Shown in pieces: positions 50,226-57,458 of a DNA stretch of 64,000 nucleotides; the stretch's first letter is position 1, and every line of letters begins with the position of its first letter. The position numbers and the translations under genes are program-made. Origin of the DNA: Ferruginibacter sp. (GTDB lineage Bacteria > Bacteroidota > Bacteroidia > Chitinophagales > Chitinophagaceae). The stretch spans positions 1 to 64,000 of the forward strand of contig JAHBTM010000007.1 of the NCBI GenBank assembly GCA_019638635.1, written 5' to 3'. The notes below the pieces were generated by a model. It saw only the letters and a program-made list of their open reading frames with translations. It did not search any database and was not told the DNA's origin.

Positions 50226-50633
50226 ATGACTGTTTTTTCGAAAATATTATCCGGCGAAATTCCATCCTATACTATTGTTCAGGATGAAAAATTTTACGCA
50301 TTTCTGGATGTGTTTCCCCTGGTGCACGGGCATGTACTTGTTATACCCAAAATTGAAGTGGATAAGCTCTATCATTTACCGGATGCTTATCTATCTGAAA
50401 TGATGCTCTTCGCCAAGCCGATTGCTATGGCTATAGAAAAAGCATTTCCCTGTAAGAGAGTGGGGATGAGTGTTATTGGGCTGGAAGTACCACACGCCCA
50501 TCTACACCTGATACCATTGAACAGCATGGAAGATATCAACTTCACCCGCAAAAAGTTACAAGTAACTAAAGAAGAATTATTCGAAGCACAACAGAAAATT
50601 GTAAGTCATTTAACGGGGCGCGACAAACGGTGA
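50226..50633 (+). CDS. HIT family protein
   Basis: The 135-residue histidine-triad protein has IPSYTIVQDEKFYAFLDVFPLVHGHVLVIPK and the catalytic triad in PHAHLHLIPL. HIT proteins hydrolyse or transfer nucleotides from AMP-linked substrates such as AMP-lysine or Ap4A. It follows greA by 18 bases, a common pairing in Bacteroidota. Its 3' end overlaps convergent ruvC by 28 bases. Confidence 0.92.
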   Translation: MTVFSKILSGEIPSYTIVQDEKFYAFLDVFPLVHGHVLVIPKIEVDKLYHLPDAYLSEMMLFAKPIAMAIEKAFPCKRVGMSVIGLEVPHAHLHLIPLNSMEDINFTRKKLQVTKEELFEAQQKIVSHLTGRDKR

Positions 50634-51178
50634 GGGTTACCCGAAATAAACTGTTTCCAGTCTGCACTTTTTTTGGCTCCTTTCATTACGGGCATTTTAC
50701 CCTGAAAGGAATGGCAAATGGCCACCGCAATAGCATCAGAAGCATCAAACTGCCTGGGAGTACATTGAACCTGTAAAAGTTTTTCCACCATTTTTAATAC
50801 CTGCTCTTTACCGGCATTGCCGTTTCCGGTGATGGATTGCTTTACTTTTTTTGGAGAATATTCGCTGATGGGTAGGGTATATTGCATTGCCGCAGCAATG
50901 GCCACACCCTGTGCCCTGCCCAGTTTCAGCATGCTCTGAACGTTTTTTCCAAAGAAAGGAGCTTCAATGGCAAACTCATCAGGTTTGTATTGGTGAATGA
51001 GCTCTGTCACTTTTCGGTAAATAATTTCAAGGCGTTCATACGTGTCGTAGCGTGTAGGAATTTTCAGCACATCCATACAAATCAGTTTCAAGGCCTGGCC
51101 CTGAACCGATAAAACACCAAATCCCATCACCAGAGTGCCCGGGTCTATTCCTAATATAATTTTTGGTGTATTTTGCAA
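50606..51178 (-). CDS. ruvC: Holliday junction endonuclease RuvC
   Basis: RuvC cuts Holliday junctions together with RuvAB. The 190-residue protein has the first catalytic Asp in ILGIDPGT, Glu in FAIEAPFFGKNVQS, YSPKKVKQSITGNGNAGKEQV, and the final Asp pair in FDASDAIAVAICH. The start is TTG, the only start codon before the essential DPGT motif. No ruvA or ruvB is adjacent. Confidence 0.94.
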   Translation of the reverse strand: MQNTPKIILGIDPGTLVMGFGVLSVQGQALKLICMDVLKIPTRYDTYERLEIIYRKVTELIHQYKPDEFAIEAPFFGKNVQSMLKLGRAQGVAIAAAMQYTLPISEYSPKKVKQSITGNGNAGKEQVLKMVEKLLQVQCTPRQFDASDAIAVAICHSFQGKMPVMKGAKKSADWKQFISGNPHRLSRPVK

Positions 51179-51196
51179 GAGGCTGGCTTAATTTAA

Positions 51197-52186
51197 ATGT
51201 ACTGCTTGAACAAAAGTATTAAAATAATCATCAACTATCTCCTGGCTCCGGTGTTGTTCGTAGTGCTATGCTGGAGTTTGTATCAGCAGATCATTCACCA
51301 GCCCGATCTGCCCACCCAATGGAAACATATTCAACAAAGCTGGGTCAATCCCCTGTGTGGATTGGTAGGGGTGCTCATGATTGTAAACTGGGGTATTGAA
51401 ACCCAAAAATGGATTGTGTTGATGCGCCCTGTAGAAAAGTTATCTTTCGCAAATGCATTCAGGTCGGTGTTGGCCGGCTGCAGTATTACCATGTTGACAC
51501 CGAATCGAATTGGTGAGTATGGTGGACGCATCCTCTATGTACAACCGGAAAACAGACTCAAAGGGATTTCCTTAACCATACTCGGTAGTTTGAGTCAGTT
51601 GATTATAACATTGGTTGCAGGGGTTGCAGGTTTGATTGCAATGAAGTACTTTTCTCCTCATGCACAACCGGTGTTTGAGCATGTGCCCGCTTTTATGGAA
51701 GATATTCTGTTGGGAGCGAGCATAACGGTGTTGGTAGTGTTATTGTTGTTGTATCTGAATGTACATTGGTTTGTGGTATGGATGGGGAGGATTAAACCCA
51801 TGCAGCGGTTGATGAATCACATTGCTGTACTCGATCAGTTTAGTGGCAAACAATTGTTAAGAATCATACTTTTATCTTTTTTTAGATATCTGGTCTTTAT
51901 TTTGCAATACATCGTGATGTTGAAAGTAATGCAGGTTGAAGTAGATTGGGTTTGGAGTGCATGGATTCTCAGCGTTTTCTTTCTGGTGATGGCCATGGCA
52001 CCCACCATCGGATTTCTGGAATTACCGATACGGGCCACGGCAACGGTCGAATTGTTCGGCATGTATAGCAGCAATGTGGCAGGGATTCAGGCGGCAGCAT
52101 TTGGTATCTGGCTGATCAATCTAGCTATTCCTGCTTTGATAGGAAGTTTATTTGTGTTTGGATTAAAACTCATAAAGGAAAAATGA
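51197..52186 (+). CDS. Lysylphosphatidylglycerol synthase-type flippase domain membrane protein
   Basis: This 329-residue integral membrane protein has about eight hydrophobic segments. Motifs such as NRIGEYGGRILYV and APTIGFLELPIRATATVELF match the AglD/MprF-type flippase (YbhN-like) superfamily. No soluble synthase domain is fused, so a lipid or polyprenyl transport role is inferred. It is divergent from ruvC and overlaps the DUF3108 gene by four bases. Confidence 0.82.
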   Translation: MYCLNKSIKIIINYLLAPVLFVVLCWSLYQQIIHQPDLPTQWKHIQQSWVNPLCGLVGVLMIVNWGIETQKWIVLMRPVEKLSFANAFRSVLAGCSITMLTPNRIGEYGGRILYVQPENRLKGISLTILGSLSQLIITLVAGVAGLIAMKYFSPHAQPVFEHVPAFMEDILLGASITVLVVLLLLYLNVHWFVVWMGRIKPMQRLMNHIAVLDQFSGKQLLRIILLSFFRYLVFILQYIVMLKVMQVEVDWVWSAWILSVFFLVMAMAPTIGFLELPIRATATVELFGMYSSNVAGIQAAAFGIWLINLAIPALIGSLFVFGLKLIKEK

Positions 52187-52983
52187 ATACAGTCTTAAAA
52201 ATAATGCTGCTCATGTTTGTGTATATGAACAGCGTAACGGCAAAAGCTCAAAGTGATTTCTGCGGGATTAAAAATACCAGTTTCCAAAACGGGGAAACGG
52301 TAACCATGAAAGTGTTTTACAATGCGTTGGGCGCTTATGTTGGTGCCGGAGAAGCAACATTTTCGGTTAAGCTTACCCGTTATAATGATAAGCCGGTGTA
52401 TCATTTTCTGGGAGAAGGAAAATCATATGCTTTCTTTGATAATTTCTTTAAAGTGAGAGACCGGTATGAAAGTTTTGTGGATACCGCATCGTTATTGCCA
52501 TATAAATTTATCCGTAATGTGGATGAGGGCGGACATAAAATATACAACAACGTTACCTTCAACCAGGAAACCAATACAGCCGTGAGCACCAATGGTGTGT
52601 TTAAAATCACAGATTGTATACAAGATGTAGTGAGTTCGGTGTATTATGCGCGCAATATTGATTTTGAAAAGTACAAACCCGGCGACAAAATTCCTTTTGA
52701 TATGTTTCTGGATGATGAAATTTATCATTTGTACATCCGTTACCTTGGCAAGGAAAAAGTGAAAACCCGTTACGGCAGGTTTCATGCCTATAAGTTCAAA
52801 CCCTTGCTGGTGAAAGGAACCATATTTGAAGGCGGCGAAAAAATGACTGCATGGATATCGGCAGATGACAACCGTTTGCTGCTGCGGGTAGACAGTCCCA
52901 TTTCCGTTGGAAGCATCAAAGTAGATATGATGGGATACCGAAACCTGCGCCATCCTTTGAAATCCCTGATTTCTACCAGATAA
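52183..52983 (+). CDS. DUF3108 periplasmic protein
   Basis: The 266-residue protein has a signal peptide (to about VTAKA) and a beta-rich DUF3108 domain. Typical segments are NGETVTMKVFYNALGAYVGAGEATFSV, ESFVDTASLLPYKFIRNVDEGG and GRFHAYKFKPLLVKGTIF. Function of the family is unknown; an envelope role is likely. Translational coupling to the flippase-like gene suggests a shared process. Confidence 0.85.
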   Translation: MNTVLKIMLLMFVYMNSVTAKAQSDFCGIKNTSFQNGETVTMKVFYNALGAYVGAGEATFSVKLTRYNDKPVYHFLGEGKSYAFFDNFFKVRDRYESFVDTASLLPYKFIRNVDEGGHKIYNNVTFNQETNTAVSTNGVFKITDCIQDVVSSVYYARNIDFEKYKPGDKIPFDMFLDDEIYHLYIRYLGKEKVKTRYGRFHAYKFKPLLVKGTIFEGGEKMTAWISADDNRLLLRVDSPISVGSIKVDMMGYRNLRHPLKSLISTR

Positions 52984-53050
52984 TTACACCTGTTTTCTCA
53001 GCGCACACCACAAGTTCCTGAATGTTCAGTCAGGCAGATGTGTTTTCATA

Positions 53051-53887
53051 TTACACTGCATCCAGCGTAAAACCTTCTTTCATGCGTATACCCTTCTCCG
53101 TTATTTGCAGCGTGCAGCATTCCGTTTCCGGATCGTGTTCGAAGAATAAAATGTAATCGTTCTCAACAGCTTCCGTAAGGAAAGATTTTTTCTCATTCAA
53201 CGTAGTGAGCGGGAACATATCGTATGCCATTACATAGGGTAAAGGAATATGACCGGTAGATGGCAATAAGTCTGCCATAAATAAAACCTCTTTTCCTTTG
53301 TATGTAACCTGGGGTAACATCATGGCATCGGTATGACCGAATGCCTGACGGATACGTATAAACGATGGAAAATCACCGGCATGAGTTTCGATGAATTTCA
53401 GTTGTCCGCTTTCCTGTATGGGCAAGATGTTCTCTTTAAGAAAGGAGGCTTTTTCCCGTGCATTGGGTTCCACAGCCCATTTCCAGTGACGTTCATTACT
53501 CCAGAATGTAGCATTTTTGAATGCCGGTACCAGCAAGTCTCCCTCTTTTTCAATGCTTCCACCGCAATGATCAAAGTGAAGGTGTGTCAGAATAACATCT
53601 GTAATATCATTTCGGTGGAAACCATGTTTAGCCAATGAAAGGTCCAGCGTGTCGTCTCCATGTAAATAGTAATGCCCCATAAATTTTGCATCCTGCTTAT
53701 TCCCTATGCCATTATCTATCAGCACCAGTCGGTTCCCTTCCTGTATCAACATACAACGCATCGCCCAGGTACACATATTGTTGGCATCGGCCGGATTGAT
53801 TTTATTCCATATACTTTTCGGCACCACACCAAACATAGCACCACCATCTAATTTAAAATTTCCTGTAGGTATAGAATACAGTTCCAT
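53051..53887 (-). CDS. MBL-fold hydrolase, lactonase-like
   Basis: The 278-residue metallo-beta-lactamase fold protein has DVILTHLHFDHCGGS as HxHxDH metal site, GHTDAMMLP and the later MADLLPSTGHIPLP. The layout resembles N-acyl homoserine lactonases and related esterases, but the substrate cannot be told from sequence. It is the last gene of the ftsX-uppP operon, one base after the MFS gene. Confidence 0.85.
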   Translation of the reverse strand: MELYSIPTGNFKLDGGAMFGVVPKSIWNKINPADANNMCTWAMRCMLIQEGNRLVLIDNGIGNKQDAKFMGHYYLHGDDTLDLSLAKHGFHRNDITDVILTHLHFDHCGGSIEKEGDLLVPAFKNATFWSNERHWKWAVEPNAREKASFLKENILPIQESGQLKFIETHAGDFPSFIRIRQAFGHTDAMMLPQVTYKGKEVLFMADLLPSTGHIPLPYVMAYDMFPLTTLNEKKSFLTEAVENDYILFFEHDPETECCTLQITEKGIRMKEGFTLDAV

Positions 53888-53888
53888 A

Positions 53889-55193
53889 TTATATTTTTTT
53901 AGGGATTCGTTTCATCGCAAAGAAAAGAAAGATCAGCCCCATCGCAAAAAATGCCATCAGCGCCAGCACACTGTTGCGCATGCTGCCTGTAAACTCTTCT
54001 ATGTATCCGAAGAGTGATAATCCAATAACAATGGCAATTTTCTCCGTGATATCATAAAAGCTGAAGAATGAGGCGGTATCATGGGTTTCGGGCATTTGTT
54101 TGGAATAAGTAGAACGACTGAGCGATTGAATGCCCCCCATGAGTAGCCCCACCGCACAGGCCAGCAGATAAAAGTGGGTGGGCGTAGTGATGTGGTAACC
54201 TGCTATACAAATTCCAATCCAGCAAATGACTGCACCGGTGAGGATATAAAAATTTCCAAACTTCATAGATAACCTCGACATAGACCAGGCTCCACCGATA
54301 GCAACCAGTTGAATGGCTACAACGGTGAGGATTAACTCTGTTGAGGGCAGATTCAACATCTTGCTGCCAAAGTTGGTTGCTGCAAGCATCACAGTTTGTA
54401 CACCCATGTTATAAAAAAAGAATGCTGCAAGAAACCGTTTCATTACCGGCATGTGCAATATATGGTTGCCCACTTTTTTCAGTTCGCGAAATCCTCCGGT
54501 AAAAACAGATAAACGGTTTTTTCCGTTCGTATTGGCGGGTTTGTCGGCAGGTAATCGGTTAAAAGCTATTTGGGCAAATCCAAACCACCAAACACCCACC
54601 AGCAGGAAGGTAACACGCACCGCATCTCCTTCATTATTCAGGAAAGGGATATGTTCATGAAACACAACCAATGCAAATCCGATCAGTTGCATCAATACAC
54701 TGCCCATGTACCCGAAAGAAAATCCGCGGGCACTGATTCGGTCCCGGTCTGCCGGAGCAGCAATTTCAGGAAGATAGGAATTGTAAAATACCAGACTGGC
54801 ATAGAAGCAAAAAGCCGCAATCATCATGCATATCACACCGAGCGAAAATGTTTCCGGTTTAAAAAAATACAACATGCTGCATGCCAGTGCTCCGGTAAAG
54901 CAAAACAGTTGCATGAATTTTTTCTTTGAACCCCGGTAGTCGGCTATGGAGGAGAGAATGGGTAAAGTAATGGCAACAAGCAAGTATGAAAAGGCCAGTG
55001 CATAACTGTATAATGCCGTATTTACAAATGTTCTGCCCAGGAAAGTAACCTCGCCTAAGAACGGTTCAGCGCGTGTCATCTCCGTATAATACACCGGAAA
55101 AAAAGTAGTGGTGATTACAAGGTTGTACACTGAATTGGCCCAGTCGTACATGGCCCATCCATTAATGACTTTTTTCGAAGCAGTTTGTTGCAT
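53889..55193 (-). CDS. MFS transporter, UMF1/Atg22-like
   Basis: This 434-residue transporter has about twelve membrane segments. INGWAMYDWANSVYNLVITTTFFPVYY at the N terminus, LPILSSIADYRGSKKKFM and GLLMGGIQSLSRSTYSKQMPE are typical of the UMF1 (Atg22-like) family. Substrates of bacterial members are undefined. It is 19 bases downstream of uppP. Confidence 0.88.
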   Translation of the reverse strand: MQQTASKKVINGWAMYDWANSVYNLVITTTFFPVYYTEMTRAEPFLGEVTFLGRTFVNTALYSYALAFSYLLVAITLPILSSIADYRGSKKKFMQLFCFTGALACSMLYFFKPETFSLGVICMMIAAFCFYASLVFYNSYLPEIAAPADRDRISARGFSFGYMGSVLMQLIGFALVVFHEHIPFLNNEGDAVRVTFLLVGVWWFGFAQIAFNRLPADKPANTNGKNRLSVFTGGFRELKKVGNHILHMPVMKRFLAAFFFYNMGVQTVMLAATNFGSKMLNLPSTELILTVVAIQLVAIGGAWSMSRLSMKFGNFYILTGAVICWIGICIAGYHITTPTHFYLLACAVGLLMGGIQSLSRSTYSKQMPETHDTASFFSFYDITEKIAIVIGLSLFGYIEEFTGSMRNSVLALMAFFAMGLIFLFFAMKRIPKKI

Positions 55194-55212
55194 GAGTTGG
55201 CGTCGGGCATTA

Positions 55213-56019
55213 TTACCGGATGTAACCGGTATATACCATAATCAGTAAAATGATGCCAACAATAATACGGTAAATCCCCCAAACCCTGAATCCATACTTT
55301 TTAAGGAAAGAAATAAAAAAACGTATCGCCAACATGGCCACTATAAATGCAACCACATTTCCAACGGCCAGTAATTTGATTTCCTGTGCGTTGAATCCGC
55401 CGTTCTCAGTGTAATGTTTGAGGAGTTTATATCCGGTTGCCGCCATCATGGTGGGTATAGCCAGAAAGAAGGAAAACTCAGCTGCCGCACTACGTGAAAG
55501 TTTTTGTTGCATTCCTCCAATGATAGAAGCGGCACTTCTACTGACACCGGGAATCATCGCCAGGCATTGCCAGAAGCCAATAATCACCGATTGTTTATAG
55601 CTGATTTTTTGTTCATCCTCTGTTACAGGCTGATTGAAAACTTTATCAATAAACAGAAGAATGATACCACCTAACAATAATGAAACCGCTACAACGGTTG
55701 CACTTTCGAGCATGGCATCAATTTTTTCGGAAAAGAAATATCCTAAAGCCAAAGCAGGGATTACACCGGCAGCCAGTTTCAGATAAAATTCGAACTGTTT
55801 TTTCCAGCCATTTTTGGCAGAAAGCAATTTTTTGTAATACAATACCACTACGGCCAGGATGGCTCCCAACTGGATGGCTACAGTAAACATTTTGGAAAAA
55901 TCATCCTCCTGCATCCCCATGAGTTTTTGAGTAATAATCATGTGGCCGGTAGATGAAATAGGAATGAACTCTGTCACTCCTTCAACAATGGCAATAACAA
56001 TAGCTTCAAATACATTCAT
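55213..56019 (-). CDS. uppP: Undecaprenyl-diphosphatase UppP (BacA)
   Basis: UppP dephosphorylates undecaprenyl diphosphate, recycling the lipid carrier for peptidoglycan and other glycans. The 268-residue membrane protein has the two conserved segments EGVTEFIPISSTGHMII and PGVSRSAASIIGG. About eight membrane helices are present. It lies between DUF3098 and MFS genes in the ftsX operon, the usual Bacteroidota order for the first part. Confidence 0.95.
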   Translation of the reverse strand: MNVFEAIVIAIVEGVTEFIPISSTGHMIITQKLMGMQEDDFSKMFTVAIQLGAILAVVVLYYKKLLSAKNGWKKQFEFYLKLAAGVIPALALGYFFSEKIDAMLESATVVAVSLLLGGIILLFIDKVFNQPVTEDEQKISYKQSVIIGFWQCLAMIPGVSRSAASIIGGMQQKLSRSAAAEFSFFLAIPTMMAATGYKLLKHYTENGGFNAQEIKLLAVGNVVAFIVAMLAIRFFISFLKKYGFRVWGIYRIIVGIILLIMVYTGYIR

Positions 56020-56061
56020 GCGATGGAATTCCTGCAGGCTTGCAGGTATTGAATCTACAGG

Positions 56062-56355
56062 TTATGATTTTGGTTTTTTCATGATAGCATAAATTTCTAT
56101 CACAAATCCTGCAATGATGAGGATGGGTGCCACAGTAATGCGTACAGGACTATAAATATCTTTGGTGTCGAATACATTCGGATCGCTGCTTTTGCCACCG
56201 GCCATTAATATAAAGCCGAGTGCCAGACAGGCAATTCCTATCAGCATCCACATGTAATTGTCGCGGCCAAACAGGTTGTTCGCCGGTACATTTTTATCGT
56301 TTGTTTTTTTAACGGTTTTGTTCATAACGCTCGATTGGGGTGCAATATAAGCCAT
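56062..56355 (-). CDS. DUF3098 membrane protein
   Basis: The 97-residue protein has two membrane helices (MWMLIGIACLALGFILMAGG and RITVAPILIIAGFVIEIYAIM) with a short loop VFDTKDIYSPV. That pattern defines DUF3098, which Bacteroidota encode between ftsX and uppP. An ATG ten codons in (56325) is an alternative start. Function unknown; an envelope or division role is inferred from position. Confidence 0.85.
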   Translation of the reverse strand: MAYIAPQSSVMNKTVKKTNDKNVPANNLFGRDNYMWMLIGIACLALGFILMAGGKSSDPNVFDTKDIYSPVRITVAPILIIAGFVIEIYAIMKKPKS

Positions 56356-56383
56356 TGTAGACTGAAATGCCAGAAATATGAAC

Positions 56384-57262
56384 TCAGTACAGGTCGTCTA
56401 GTTTCATTTTCAGGTATTTAATAACGGCTCGGTGGGTACTTGCCAGAGAAATAGTAATACCGAGCAGGATAATGACCAAAAACAAAATCATCAGTCCTTG
56501 TGTATCTCTCAATACTTTAAAATCTGGTATAATAGATTCTATTGCCATGATGCTGATCCAAATACAAAATATGGCGATACAGGCGGATATGAGTCCGTTG
56601 ATGATGGCGCGCTGATTAATAGGCCGTGCAATAAATCCCCGGGTTGCACCCACCATTTGCATGGTTTTAATCAGGAAACGATTGCTGTACATGGCCAGGC
56701 GTATAGTATTATCAATGGAGAACACTACCAGTATAGTGAGGATAGCAGCGGCTATCAGGAAAATGATACCGCCAATTTTTACGTACTTGCTGATTTTAGA
56801 AACAGTTGCAGTAGGGAACTGAAATTCACTGATTACACCGGGAAAATTCGAGTGCAGGTTAGTAGATAAGTTATTTAAACTGTCTTCCTGGACATAATCT
56901 GCCTTGATGAAAAAGTCAATACTTTCCGGCAGCGGATTGGCATCTATGATTTTCTTCCAGGTGGTGTCGTTTTCAGCATTGTATTTTTCAATGGCTTTTT
57001 CTTTGGTAACATATTCAATGCGGTTGGCATACGGGATGGCGTTGATATAATTCACTACACTGTCAATCTGCTTTTTTGATGCAGTAGGAGAAAGAAAAGC
57101 GTGTACCTGAATGCTTTCCTTCAGATAATCACCGGTTTTTCTGAGGTTCAGGAAGAACCATCCAACAATTCCGAATAAAAACAACACCAATGCTACACCA
57201 ATGATTGCGTATGCGTATGTGGGTTTTCCTCTTTTTCCAGATGCCTTTCCGATTTGTGCCAT
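56384..57262 (-). CDS. ftsX: FtsX-like cell division ABC permease
   Basis: The 292-residue protein has the FtsX topology: one N-terminal helix (YAIIGVALVLFLFGIVGWFFL), a periplasmic loop (about 45-165) with KESIQVHAFLSPTASKKQID, then three helices. ATRGFIARPINQRAIINGLISA is a conserved coupling region. With FtsE it regulates peptidoglycan hydrolases during division. No ftsE is adjacent; the lone ABC ATPase at 7.0 kb has a variant signature and is not clearly FtsE. It heads the minus operon. Confidence 0.92.
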   Translation of the reverse strand: MAQIGKASGKRGKPTYAYAIIGVALVLFLFGIVGWFFLNLRKTGDYLKESIQVHAFLSPTASKKQIDSVVNYINAIPYANRIEYVTKEKAIEKYNAENDTTWKKIIDANPLPESIDFFIKADYVQEDSLNNLSTNLHSNFPGVISEFQFPTATVSKISKYVKIGGIIFLIAAAILTILVVFSIDNTIRLAMYSNRFLIKTMQMVGATRGFIARPINQRAIINGLISACIAIFCIWISIMAIESIIPDFKVLRDTQGLMILFLVIILLGITISLASTHRAVIKYLKMKLDDLY

Positions 57263-57334
57263 AATAAGTTAGTATAAATGGAATCACCATTTCAGCGATG
57301 CCGACAAAAATAAAGGTTTTTACGTGGTTTACTT

Positions 57335-57355
57335 TAGTTTTGCTAACTAGCAAAA
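57335..57355 (+). promoter_or_regulatory. leuS promoter box overlapping an 18-base palindrome
   Basis: TAGTTTTG (57335-57342) matches TAnnTTTG. It overlaps the palindrome TTTTGCTA-AC-TAGCAAAA (57338-57355), perfect apart from its two central bases. The site lies between divergent ftsX and leuS, 104 bases before leuS, and could be a regulator-binding site for either gene. Confidence 0.45.
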
Positions 57356-57458
57356 TTTAATGTTCAACAAAATAGCGTTTAGCCTTTTGCATAGAAAGTT
57401 CATACGGGTAAAATAACGTTTCATTCACACTCATGTGTAGAAACAGGAATCAAGAATT

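Noticed and set aside
57360..57416. 18-codon leader ORF before leuS with adjacent Leu codons, considered as an attenuator peptide
   Set aside because: Two Leu codons in 18 are not enriched and no terminator follows, so leucine-dependent attenuation is not supported.
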